In this document: positions 48,898 through 56,341 of the stretch, in pieces
Layout of the letters: the number at the start of each line of letters is the position of its first letter
How positions within the stretch are numbered: the stretch's first letter is position 1
From: Streptomyces musisoli
Lineage (GTDB): Bacteria > Actinomycetota > Actinomycetes > Streptomycetales > Streptomycetaceae
DNA length: 64,000 nt
Direction of reading: 5' to 3'
Assembly (NCBI RefSeq): GCF_016741855.1
Contig: NZ_JAERRH010000005.1
Coordinates: forward strand, 434,001 to 498,000
Made by a program: the position numbers and the translations under genes
Notes under the pieces: model-generated
The model's input: the letters and a program-made list of their open reading frames with translations, nothing else
The model's database searches: none
What the model was told of the DNA's origin: nothing

Positions 48898-50496
48898 GTG
48901 ATCTCCGCCTCCGGTATCGAGCTGCGCGCCGGCGCGCGCGTCCTCATCGAGAACGCCAGCTTCCGTATCGCCAAGGGCGACCGCATCGGCCTCGTCGGCC
49001 GTAACGGCGCCGGCAAGACCACCCTGACGAAGTGCCTGGCCGGTGAGGGCATCCCCGCCGGCGGCACGATCACCCGCTCCGGCGAGGTCGGCTACCTCCC
49101 GCAGGACCCCCGCACCGGCGACCTGGACGTCCTCGCCCGCGACCGCATCCTCTCCGCCCGCGGCCTCGACGTGCTGATCCGCAAGATGCGCGAGAACGAG
49201 GAGCGCATCGCGAACGGCAAGGGCGCCACCCGCGACAAGGCCATGAAGCAGTACGAGCGCCAGGAGACGGAGTTCCTCACCAAGGGCGGGTACGCCGCCG
49301 AGGCCGAGGCCGCCACCATCGCCGCCGCCCTGAACCTGCCCGACCGGGTGCTCGGCCAGCCCCTGCACACGCTCTCCGGCGGTCAGCGCCGCCGCATCGA
49401 GCTGGCCCGGATCCTGTTCTCGGACGCCGACACCCTGCTGCTGGACGAGCCCACCAACCACCTCGACGCGGACTCGATCGTCTGGCTGCGGGATTACCTG
49501 AAGACCTACCGCGGCGGCTTCATCGTGATCTCCCACGACGTCGACCTGGTGGACACCGTCGTCAACAAGGTGTTCTACCTGGACGCGAACCGGTCCGCGA
49601 TCGACATCTACAACATGGGCTGGAAGCTGTACCAGCAGCAGCGCGAGGCCGACGAGAAGCGCCGCAAGCGCGAGCGCGCCAACGCCGAGAAGAAGGCCGC
49701 CGCCCTGCACTCGCAGGCCGACAAGATGCGCGCCAAGGCCACCAAGACGGTCGCCGCGCAGAACATGGCCCGCCGTGCCGACAAGCTGCTCTCCGGACTG
49801 GAGGCGGTCCGCCAGTCCGACAAGGTCGCCAAGCTCCGCTTCCCGGAGCCCTCGCCCTGCGGCAAGACCCCGCTGATGGCCGAGGGCCTGTCGAAGTCGT
49901 ACGGCTCGCTGGAGATCTTCACCGACGTCGACCTCGCCATCGACAAGGGCTCAAGGGTCGTCATCCTGGGCCTCAACGGCGCCGGCAAGACCACCTTGCT
50001 GCGGCTGCTGGGCGGTGTGGAGCAGCCGGACACCGGCGAGGTCGTCCCCGGCCACGGCCTCAAGCTCGGCTACTACGCCCAGGAGCACGAGACCCTCGAC
50101 CCGGACCGCACGGTCCTGGAGAACATGCGCTCGGCCGCCCCCGACATGGACCTGGTCGAGGTCCGCAAGGTGCTCGGCTCGTTCCTGTTCTCCGGCGACG
50201 ACGTCGACAAGCCGGCCGGTGTCCTCTCCGGCGGCGAGAAGACCCGGCTCGCCCTCGCCACCCTCGTCGTCTCCTCGGCGAACGTGCTGCTCCTGGACGA
50301 GCCGACGAACAACCTGGACCCGGCCAGCCGCGAGGAGATCCTCGGTGCCCTGCGCACCTACAAGGGCGCGGTCGTCCTCGTCACCCACGACGAGGGCGCG
50401 GTCGAGGCGCTCCAGCCCGAGCGGATCATCCTGCTGCCCGACGGCGTCGAGGACCTGTGGGGCTCCGACTACGCGGATCTCGTCGCCCTGGCCTGA
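48898..50496 (+). CDS. ABC-F family ATPase (translation factor type)
   Basis: 532 residues, two ATP-binding domains in one chain and no membrane part. Domain 1: Walker A GRNGAGKTTL, signature LSGGQRRR, Walker B LLLDEPTNHLD. Domain 2: GLNGAGKTTL, LSGGEKTR, LLLDEPTNNLD. The linker between them (about residues 235-300, WKLYQQQREADEKRRKRERA onward) is long, charged and helical, the P-site tRNA interaction motif of ABC-F proteins. Such proteins act on ribosomes, some conferring antibiotic protection. The GTG start has TGGAG upstream. A leader ORF and promoter lie just upstream. Confidence 0.93.
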   Translation: MISASGIELRAGARVLIENASFRIAKGDRIGLVGRNGAGKTTLTKCLAGEGIPAGGTITRSGEVGYLPQDPRTGDLDVLARDRILSARGLDVLIRKMRENEERIANGKGATRDKAMKQYERQETEFLTKGGYAAEAEAATIAAALNLPDRVLGQPLHTLSGGQRRRIELARILFSDADTLLLDEPTNHLDADSIVWLRDYLKTYRGGFIVISHDVDLVDTVVNKVFYLDANRSAIDIYNMGWKLYQQQREADEKRRKRERANAEKKAAALHSQADKMRAKATKTVAAQNMARRADKLLSGLEAVRQSDKVAKLRFPEPSPCGKTPLMAEGLSKSYGSLEIFTDVDLAIDKGSRVVILGLNGAGKTTLLRLLGGVEQPDTGEVVPGHGLKLGYYAQEHETLDPDRTVLENMRSAAPDMDLVEVRKVLGSFLFSGDDVDKPAGVLSGGEKTRLALATLVVSSANVLLLDEPTNNLDPASREEILGALRTYKGAVVLVTHDEGAVEALQPERIILLPDGVEDLWGSDYADLVALA

Positions 50497-50605
50497 TCGA
50501 AAGCCTGATCCACTGCGTATGGATCATTCGGCCGATCCGTGATCCGTCATCTGTGTGAGATCTCCTCGTATCGGGGTGTGTCGTACACGGATTTTCCGGC
50601 CGATC
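50495..50605. promoter_or_regulatory. cluster of seven GATC sites upstream of gbn
   Basis: GATC occurs at 50495, 50507, 50522, 50534, 50541, 50559 and 50602, seven sites in 111 bases; another is at 50476 inside the ABC-F gene and a TGATCA at 50788-50793. In 72% GC DNA about one per 400 bases is expected. The downstream gene encodes a Gbn-like protein, reported to bind GATC, so autoregulation is the natural reading. The rest of the gap 50497-50831 is AT-richer and holds the promoter. Confidence 0.6.
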
Positions 50606-50629
50606 CCCCGGCCCCCAAGGGGTCGGCCG
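50597..50629 (+). terminator. hairpin terminator after the ABC-F gene
   Basis: CGGCCGA (50597-50603) pairs with TCGGCCG (50623-50629), extended by three inner C-G pairs. It lies 101 bases after the ABC-F stop. Confidence 0.55.
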
Positions 50630-50831
50630 CTTTGCGTGCCTGACCTGGTACTTCGTGAATCCACCCGGACGGACCCATGGTCCCCGCCCGCTGGAATCCC
50701 TTATTCCGCTTGTGGGGACCGGCTCCTGTCGTCACAACGATGTCTCACCGACCTTGCCGAATGGGTGGCCATCGCGCCCGGGAGGGGTGATCATGAGGAG
50801 ACCAGAGCGCACTTCCCATGAGGAGGCACGG

Positions 50832-51053
50832 GTGGCCGAGACTCTGAAGAAGGGCAGCCGGGTGACCGGCGCCGCGCGCGACAAGCTCGCGGCAGACCTG
50901 AAGAAGAAGTACGACTCCGGTGCGAGCATCCGGGCGCTGGCCGAGGAGACCGGCCGCTCGTATGGCTTCGTACACCGGATGCTCAGCGAGTCGGGCGTCA
51001 CGCTGCGTGGGCGTGGCGGAGCGACCCGGGGCAAGAAGGCCGCTACGTCCTGA
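50832..51053 (+). CDS. gbn: small helix-turn-helix nucleoid-associated protein (Gbn/SCO1839-like)
   Basis: 73 residues (VAETLKKGSRVTGAARDKLA start). A basic N-terminus, then a helix-turn-helix (about 24-58: DLKKKYDSGASIRALAEET-GRSYGFVHRMLSESG), and a C-terminal basic arm with RGRGGATRGKK. Such small proteins in Streptomyces are known as Gbn, which binds GATC sites genome-wide and affects nucleoid structure and development. GTG 50832 has GAGGAGG upstream and matches the family start; an ATG at 50793 with GGAGGGG is also in frame. Its position between an ABC-F gene and an enoyl-CoA hydratase gene is as in S. coelicolor, from memory. Confidence 0.8.
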   Translation: MAETLKKGSRVTGAARDKLAADLKKKYDSGASIRALAEETGRSYGFVHRMLSESGVTLRGRGGATRGKKAATS

Positions 51054-51083
51054 CTCCGGGCGGCCCATCGGCTTCGATGGTGG

Positions 51084-51115
51084 CCACCCGGTCGGCGGCC
51101 TGATCGACCGGGTGG
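51084..51115 (+). terminator. hairpin terminator after gbn
   Basis: Perfect 11-bp stem CCACCCGGTCG / CGACCGGGTGG with a 10-base loop, followed by TTACT, 31 bases after the gbn stop. Confidence 0.75.
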
Positions 51116-51181
51116 TTACTGTGCAGTCACTTAGCATGCCGTAAGGCACTGCGTGATGACCGCACCCATCGGAGGCGCCCC

Positions 51182-51985
51182 ATGGCTTCGCCCGACCAGG
51201 ACCTCGCTCCTGTACTCGACAAGGACGGCGTACGGCTCACCGTCGACGACGCGCTCGCCACGGTGACGCTGACCAACCCGGCCAAGCGCAACGCGCAGAG
51301 CCCCGCCCTGTGGCGGGCGCTCGCCGAGGCCGGGCGGCTGCTGCCGGGCTCCGTCCGCGTCGTCGTACTGCGCGGCGAGGGCAAGTCCTTCTCCGCCGGG
51401 CTGGACCGTCAGATGTTCACCCCGGAGGGGATCCCGGGCGAGCCGACCTTCATCGAACTCGCGCGTCGTGACGACGCCGGGCTCGACGCGACCATCGCCG
51501 AGTACCAGGAGGCGTTCACCTGGTGGCGGCGGACCGACATCGTGTCCATCGCCGCCGTCCAGGGGCATGCCATCGGGGCCGGCTTCCAGCTCGCGCTCGG
51601 TTGCGACCTGCGGGTCGTCGCCGACGACGTGCAGTTCGCCATGCGTGAGACCAGCCTCGGTATCGTCCCCGACCTGACCGGCACCCATCCGCTGGTCGGC
51701 CTCGTCGGGTACGCCCGCGCGCTGGAGATCTGCGTGACCGGGCGGTTCGTCGGGGCCGAGGAGGCGGTGTCGAGCGGACTGGCCAGCCTCGCAGTGCCCG
51801 CGTCGGAACTCGACGCGGCGGCGCGGGACTTGGCAGCCGCGGTGCTGGCCGCGCCGCGGGACGCCGTGGTGGAGACCAAGGGGTTGCTCCAGGGTGCCGT
51901 CGGCCGCTCCTACGAGGAGCAGCGTGCCGCGGAGCGGGCTGCCCAGGCCCGACGGCTGCGGGACCTGGCCGGACTCGGCGAATAA
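51182..51985 (+). CDS. enoyl-CoA hydratase/isomerase family protein
   Basis: 267 residues, crotonase fold. VTLTNPAKRNAQSPALW, GEGKSFSAGLDRQMF (first oxyanion-hole segment), GHAIGAGFQLALGCDLRVVADD (second) and FAMRETSLGIVPDLTGTHPL (catalytic region, with Asp in place of the second Glu seen in classical hydratases). The C-terminus ends EEQRAAERAAQARRLRDLAGLGE. It probably handles an acyl-CoA, hydratase or isomerase not decided. ATG 51182 starts the family-length protein. Confidence 0.9.
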   Translation: MASPDQDLAPVLDKDGVRLTVDDALATVTLTNPAKRNAQSPALWRALAEAGRLLPGSVRVVVLRGEGKSFSAGLDRQMFTPEGIPGEPTFIELARRDDAGLDATIAEYQEAFTWWRRTDIVSIAAVQGHAIGAGFQLALGCDLRVVADDVQFAMRETSLGIVPDLTGTHPLVGLVGYARALEICVTGRFVGAEEAVSSGLASLAVPASELDAAARDLAAAVLAAPRDAVVETKGLLQGAVGRSYEEQRAAERAAQARRLRDLAGLGE

Positions 51986-51998
51986 GCACGACCGGGCC

Positions 51999-52133
51999 GG
52001 GCACCGGCCTGACCCGGACGAACTCCGGCACCGGCCTGACCCGGACGAACTCCGGCACCGGCCTGACCCGGACGAACTCCGGCACCGGCCTGAGCGGGAG
52101 GAACTCCGGCACCGGCCTTGTCGGCATAGTGCC
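51999..52133. repeat. 27-bp tandem repeat, about five copies, after the enoyl-CoA hydratase gene
   Basis: Units of CGGCACCGGCCTGACCCGG plus ACGAACTC run head to tail from 51999; the first four are nearly perfect and the fifth is diverged. Further GGTACCGG-rich degenerate copies continue to about 52195. The last 27 bases of the preceding gene, including its TAA, align with the unit (GGCC-GAC-CGG-CGAA blocks shared). Confidence 0.85.
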
Positions 52134-52209
52134 GGTACCGGCTTCGCCGGAAGACCTCCGGTACCGGTCCGAGCCGGTACCGGATCCGGCCTGAGCCAAA
52201 CGAAAGACC

Positions 52210-52935
52210 CTAACCGACCGCGGTGACCAGTACGGCCACCGTCGGCCGGTCCCGCAGCGCGTCCCGGACCGCCGCGCGGACCTGCCGGGCCACGTCCACC
52301 GCCCGGCGGTCCGTGCCGGTCGCGATCTCGACGCGCACGTGGCGGTGGGGAAGAGCGGTGTCCCCTCCGCGTTCCTCGATGTGCACCGCCCGGCCCAGAC
52401 CGCCCAGCGACCCGGTCAGGCGCAGCACCCCCGGAACGGCGAGGGCCGCCCGCGCCACCGCGGCCTCCTCCTGGTCCGCGGGCTCCCGGGCGGGCGGTGG
52501 CTCCGGTGGCCGAACCGCCGCCGCGGCCTGCCCCGGAGCCTCCAGCAGATCCGTCACCCGCAGGTCGACCTCCGTGACCACGAGGCCCAGCCGTTCCGTC
52601 GCGGCCGCCGCCAGAGCCAGCCGCAGCCGGGACGCCGCCGACGGCAGCGGCTCGGCCGCCGTCGCCGCGAAATCCGCCGTCACCCGCAGCGCGCCCGGCC
52701 ACAGCGCACTCGGCGGGGCCGGCACGACGGGCTCGTCCGCGGCCTCCGGGCCGGCCGGCCCGATCCGCAGCGCACCCAGGCGCACCCCCGGCACCCCGTC
52801 CGCGGCGGCGCGCCCCAGCACCGCACCGGCGGCCACCTCCGCGATCCACGCGCCGTCTTGCGGGCCGCCGAGCGGAAGCAGCCTGCCCAGACCCACCTGA
52901 AGCCGTACCACCTGCGCCCACCGGTCCGCTGTCAT
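52210..52935 (-). CDS. conserved hypothetical protein divergent to the Asp23 operon
   Basis: 241 residues, Ala-rich. The N-terminal part (about 1-70, WAQVVRLQVGLGRLLPLGGP) and middle have no recognised motif. The C-terminal about 80 residues (AVARAALAVPGVLRLTGSLGGLG..HVRVEIATGTDRRAVDVARQVRAAVRDAL) resemble the Asp23/Gls24 fold, with a VPGV-type start. It shares an 83-base divergent promoter with the Asp23 operon, so a joint role in envelope stress is likely. Some databases call it a nucleopolyhedrovirus P10 family protein; that name is not informative here. ATG 52935 follows GGAGGA. Confidence 0.7.
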   Translation of the reverse strand: MTADRWAQVVRLQVGLGRLLPLGGPQDGAWIAEVAAGAVLGRAAADGVPGVRLGALRIGPAGPEAADEPVVPAPPSALWPGALRVTADFAATAAEPLPSAASRLRLALAAAATERLGLVVTEVDLRVTDLLEAPGQAAAAVRPPEPPPAREPADQEEAAVARAALAVPGVLRLTGSLGGLGRAVHIEERGGDTALPHRHVRVEIATGTDRRAVDVARQVRAAVRDALRDRPTVAVLVTAVG

Positions 52936-53018
52936 TCCTCCAGCCTGCCGTATCACGGGCGCGCGACGGCGCAACCGTGCTTACCGTGGTCGGAGGACGA
53001 CCGGAAGGACGTACGGCC

Positions 53019-53489
53019 ATGACCGACATGACGACCACCCCCGAAGGCGACCACGAACATCAGATCTCCACCCGCAAGACCCCCCGGCGCGGCGGCGGCG
53101 ACCCGGCGACCCGGGGCCGGACGACCATCGCCGACGGCGTCGTGGAGAAGATCGCCGGGCTCGCCGCCCGGGACGTGGTCGGGGTCCACACCATGGGCAG
53201 CGGCCTGGCGCGCACCTTCGGTGCCGTACGCGACCGGGTGCCCGGCGGCAGCAAATCGGTGAGCCGCGGCGTCAAGGCCGAGGTCGGCGAGGTGCAGACC
53301 GCGCTCGACCTGGAGATCGTCGTGGACTACGGCGTCTCGATCGCCGATGTCGCCCACGCCGTGCGGGAGAACGTGATCGCCGCCGTGGAGCGCATGACCG
53401 GCCTCGAGGTGGTCGAGGTCAACATCGCGGTCAGCGACGTCAAGCTGCCCGAGGAGGAGGAAGAGGAACCGGAGCCCCGGCTCCAGTGA
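53019..53489 (+). CDS. Asp23/Gls24 family envelope stress response protein
   Basis: 156 residues. The Asp23 domain runs from about 45 to 145: RGRTTIADGVVEKIAGLAARDVVGVHTMG, VKAEVGEVQTALDLEIVVDYGVSIADVAHAVRENVIAAVERMTGLEVVEVNIAVSDV. It ends in a Glu-rich tail (PEEEEEEPEPRLQ). In Gram-positives such proteins are recruited to the membrane by AmaP. First gene of a five-gene operon, with membrane partners downstream. Confidence 0.93.
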   Translation: MTDMTTTPEGDHEHQISTRKTPRRGGGDPATRGRTTIADGVVEKIAGLAARDVVGVHTMGSGLARTFGAVRDRVPGGSKSVSRGVKAEVGEVQTALDLEIVVDYGVSIADVAHAVRENVIAAVERMTGLEVVEVNIAVSDVKLPEEEEEEPEPRLQ

Positions 53490-53539
53490 GACCGGACCCG
53501 GCACGGACACCGCACGCCTGACGGACCGAGGAGCGCTGC

Positions 53540-53734
53540 ATGAGTATGGCCGTGGTCGGCATGATCGCCGGAATGGTGCTGGGATTCGCCGGGTACTTCG
53601 GCGGCTTCGGTGCCTTTCTGCTGGTGGCCGCGCTGGGGGCCGTCGGTTTCATCGCCGGCCGGTTCGCGGACGGCGACCTGGAACTCGGTGACTTCTTCCG
53701 CACCCGCGGCGACCGGCGCGACCGGCGGCGGTGA
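53540..53734 (+). CDS. small membrane protein of the Asp23 operon (DUF2273-like)
   Basis: 64 residues. Two adjacent hydrophobic helices (about 4-40) with Gly-zipper spacing (GFAGYFGGFGAFLLVAALGAVG), then a charged tail (ADGDLELGDFFRTRGDRRDRRR). DUF2273-type proteins accompany Asp23 in many Gram-positives. GGAGCG precedes the ATG. The stop overlaps the next start (GTGA). Confidence 0.8.
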   Translation: MSMAVVGMIAGMVLGFAGYFGGFGAFLLVAALGAVGFIAGRFADGDLELGDFFRTRGDRRDRRR

Positions 53735-54102
53735 CCCGGGTGAGCGCCGACACCGGCACGCTGCGCCCCTCGCCGGCCCGGGTGCCCCCGGCCGAGCGCG
53801 GCGCCACCCGGATCGCCGACCGGGTCGTGGCCAAGATCGCCGCACAGGCGGCCCGCGAGGTTCTCGCCCCGCTGCCCGGGCCGGCCGCGCCCCCGCACGC
53901 CACGGTGGCCGTGCTGCACGACGCGGCCCGCATCCGCGTGCACATCGAACTCGCCTACCCGTGCGCCATCGGCGCCCGCTGCGCCGCCGTACGCCGCCAA
54001 GTCACCGAGCGGGTGGGCACGTTGGCCGGCATGGAGGTGCGGGAGGTCGCCGTGGACGTCGAACGCCTGCACCCGGCCGCGGGCCCGGGGAGGACGGCAT
54101 GA
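53731..54102 (+). CDS. second Asp23/Gls24-like protein
   Basis: 123 residues. ERGATRIADRVVAKIAAQAAREVL, then VHIELAYPCAIGARCAAVRRQVTERVGTLAGMEVREVAVDVERL follow the Asp23 pattern in a shortened form (no Glu-rich tail). GTG start overlaps the upstream stop; the stop overlaps the next ATG (ATGA). A divergent paralogue of the first gene; they may form hetero-oligomers. Confidence 0.82.
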   Translation: MTRVSADTGTLRPSPARVPPAERGATRIADRVVAKIAAQAAREVLAPLPGPAAPPHATVAVLHDAARIRVHIELAYPCAIGARCAAVRRQVTERVGTLAGMEVREVAVDVERLHPAAGPGRTA

Positions 54103-54707
54103 GCGAGACGCGGAGCGCCCCGACCGTCGCCGGACCGCCCGGCAGCACCCCGTCCACCGGCGAGAGCAGCGGCAGGTTCTGGTCGCCGCGCCGTGTTCCC
54201 GCCGCCCTCGTCGCGGTACTGCTCCTGGCGTGCGCGGGCCTGCTGCTCTACGACATCGCCGCCGTACGCGCCCACCACCCGGCGATGCGCTGGCGCCGCG
54301 AGCTGGCCCGGAACCTGGCCGAACGGCCCCTGGACGACACCTGGGTCCTCGCCGGCGCGGCGCTCGCCGTCGCCCTCGGTCTGTGGCTGATCGCCCTCGC
54401 GGTCACCCCCGGCCTGCGCGACCTGCTGCCGATGCGGCGCCCGCACCCGGATGTGCGCGCCGCGCTCCGGCGCGACGCGGCACGGCTGGTCCTGCGCGAC
54501 CGGGCCATGGACGTGGCCGGCGTACGGGCGGCCCGGGTGCGGGTGCGCCGCCGGAAGGCCGACGTCCGCGCGGTCTCGCACTTCCGAGACCCGGACGACG
54601 TACGCGCCGACCTGGACACCGTGCTCACCGACGCGATCGGGGACCTCGCACTGGCCCGCCCGCCCAGGCTGTCCGTGCACGTGACACGGCCCGGCCGGAA
54701 GGGATGA
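54099..54707 (+). CDS. membrane protein of the Asp23 operon (DUF6286-like)
   Basis: 202 residues. Two membrane helices (about 34-52 and 85-107) flank a short loop with HHPAMRWRRELARNLAERPLDD. After the second helix a cytoplasmic domain (about 115-200) contains RDAARLVLRDRAMDVAGVRAARVRVRRRKADVRA and a C-terminal Asp23-like end (SVHVTRP). Its build parallels AmaP. Overlaps both neighbours. Confidence 0.78.
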   Translation: MSETRSAPTVAGPPGSTPSTGESSGRFWSPRRVPAALVAVLLLACAGLLLYDIAAVRAHHPAMRWRRELARNLAERPLDDTWVLAGAALAVALGLWLIALAVTPGLRDLLPMRRPHPDVRAALRRDAARLVLRDRAMDVAGVRAARVRVRRRKADVRAVSHFRDPDDVRADLDTVLTDAIGDLALARPPRLSVHVTRPGRKG

Positions 54708-55291
54708 ACGCGATGCGCACCGGCGTCAACCGCGTCCTGCTGGCCCTCGCCGGCCTGCTCCTGCTCGCGCTCGGCGGCGCCGTCCTGGCCGTCGGCCTGG
54801 GTGCGCCGCCGCCTTCCTGGTGGCTGCACACCGGCCCGCACGACGTCCTGCTCACCCGGGCCGAACGCACCCGCTGGCGGCACACCGCCTGGTGGTGGCC
54901 GGCGGTCATCGCCGCCCTGGCCCTCCTCGTCCTCCTCGCCCTGTGGTGGCTGGCGGCGGCCGTGCGCCGCCGCCGGCTGACCGACCTGCCGGTCGACACC
55001 GGCGACGGCGCGGGCGCACGGCTGCGGGGCAGGGCCCTGGAGAGCGCACTGGCCGCCGAAGCCGCCGGCCTGCCCGGCGTGGCCCGGGCCCACGTCGACC
55101 TGCGGGGCCGGCGTACGAGCCCGCAGGTACGGGCCGGGCTGCGGCTGGAGCCGCACGCCGTTCCGGGCGAGACCCTGACCGCCTTCACCACCGAAGCGCT
55201 GGCCCACGCGCGCGAGTCGGCGGGACTGGCGTCCCTCCCGGCCGAGGTCCGGCTGACGGAGGCCGGCCACCGCGCGGAACGGGTCGTCTGA
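54704..55291 (+). CDS. amaP: AmaP-like alkaline shock response membrane anchor
   Basis: 195 residues. Two membrane helices (about 9-31 and 63-87), then a cytoplasmic domain with LRGRALESALAAEAAGLPGVARAHVDLRGRRTSPQVRAGLRLEP, the AmaP-type C-terminal pattern. It should tether Asp23 proteins to the membrane. Last gene of the operon; the region after it is the 43/44-bp repeat array. Confidence 0.82.
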   Translation: MNAMRTGVNRVLLALAGLLLLALGGAVLAVGLGAPPPSWWLHTGPHDVLLTRAERTRWRHTAWWWPAVIAALALLVLLALWWLAAAVRRRRLTDLPVDTGDGAGARLRGRALESALAAEAAGLPGVARAHVDLRGRRTSPQVRAGLRLEPHAVPGETLTAFTTEALAHARESAGLASLPAEVRLTEAGHRAERVV

Positions 55292-55395
55292 CGACCGAGG
55301 CGGACCGGCCCAGGGTGCACGGCAACCGCGCGACCGCCGAACGGCCACAGACGGCCAACGGCCGCCAGAGCCCCCGTCCTGCCCTCCGTTCACGG

Positions 55396-55600
55396 CCCCA
55401 CCGGCCGTCGGAACCCGTGCCGTGCGCCCCGTCTTCCGGCCCCACCGGCCGTCGGAACCCGTGGCGTGCGCCCCGTCTTCCGGCCCCACCGGCCGTCGGA
55501 ACCCGTGGCGTGCGCCCCGCCCTGCGGCCCACCGGCCGTCGGAACCCGTGCCGTGCGCCCCGCCCTGCGGCCCACCGGCCGTCAGAAGCCGTGGCGGGTG
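55396..55600. repeat. 44/43-bp tandem repeat, five copies, running into the end of an SDR gene
   Basis: Units start with (C)CCCACCGGCCGTCGGAACCC, at 55396, 55440, 55484 (44 bp) and 55528, 55571 (43 bp; last truncated). Read on the minus strand, the last unit contains the final codons and TGA of the SDR gene, and the others are copies of that same 3' end with TGA changed to CGA. The array lies between the convergent AmaP and SDR genes. Confidence 0.9.
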
Positions 55601-56337
55601 CCCCCGTCCACCGGCACCATGACCCCCGTCACGTAGGACGCCGCCGGAGACAGTACGAACGCCGCGACCCGTCCGAACTCCTCGGGCAGCCCGTACCGGC
55701 GCAGCGGGATCCGCGACTCGTTGGCGGCCCGGGTGGCCTCGGGGTCGGCCGAGAGCGCGTCCAGCTCCCGCATGCGGTCCGTGGCGATCCGCCCCGGCAG
55801 CAGGCCCACCACCCGGATGCCGCGCGGCCCCAGCTCGTCGGCGATCGACTTGGCGAACCCGGCCAGCCCCGGCCGCAGCCCGTTGGACACCGTCAGTCCC
55901 GGAATCGGCTCGTACACCGACCCGGACAGCACGAAGCCGATGACACCGCCCTCCTCCAGCTCCGCCGCCGCGGCGCGAGCGACCCGCACCGCGCCGAGGA
56001 AGACGGACTCGAAGGAGGCCCGCCACTGCTCGTCGGTGTTGTCCGCGACGAACCCGGGCGGCGGCCCGCCCACGCTCACCAGCACCCCGTGGAAACCGCC
56101 GAAGTGCTCACGGGCGGCCGCGATCAGCCGCTCGGCAGCCTCGGCGTCGGCGTTGTCCACGGCCACGCCCACCGCGTTCGGGCCCAGTTCGGCGGCGGCG
56201 TCGGCGACCCGCTTCGCGTCCCGCCCGGTGATGACCACCTTCGCCCCGTCCGCGACGAGTTCCCGCGCGGTGGCGTTGCCCAAGCCCCGGGTGGCCCCCG
56301 TGACGACGTACACCCGGTCCTTCAGTCCAAGATCCAT
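55582..56337 (-). CDS. short-chain dehydrogenase/reductase lacking the usual YxxxK
   Basis: 251 residues. Rossmann motif VVTGATRGLGNATAREL (TGxxxGxG), VLVSVGGPPPG in place of NNAG, and SGSVYEPIPGLTVSNGLRPGLAGFAKS where the catalytic YxxxK should be: no Tyr-x-x-x-Lys pair is in register (LTVSN), although a Ser precedes. A C-terminal PVDGGTRHGF is typical of FabG-like SDRs. Some SDRs of this subgroup (BacG-like, with P-x-x-LSN) use another mechanism. The 3' end is duplicated in the repeat array 55396-55600. It is 4 bases downstream of the GH15 gene. Confidence 0.85.
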   Translation of the reverse strand: MDLGLKDRVYVVTGATRGLGNATARELVADGAKVVITGRDAKRVADAAAELGPNAVGVAVDNADAEAAERLIAAAREHFGGFHGVLVSVGGPPPGFVADNTDEQWRASFESVFLGAVRVARAAAAELEEGGVIGFVLSGSVYEPIPGLTVSNGLRPGLAGFAKSIADELGPRGIRVVGLLPGRIATDRMRELDALSADPEATRAANESRIPLRRYGLPEEFGRVAAFVLSPAASYVTGVMVPVDGGTRHGF

Positions 56338-56341
56338 GGCC

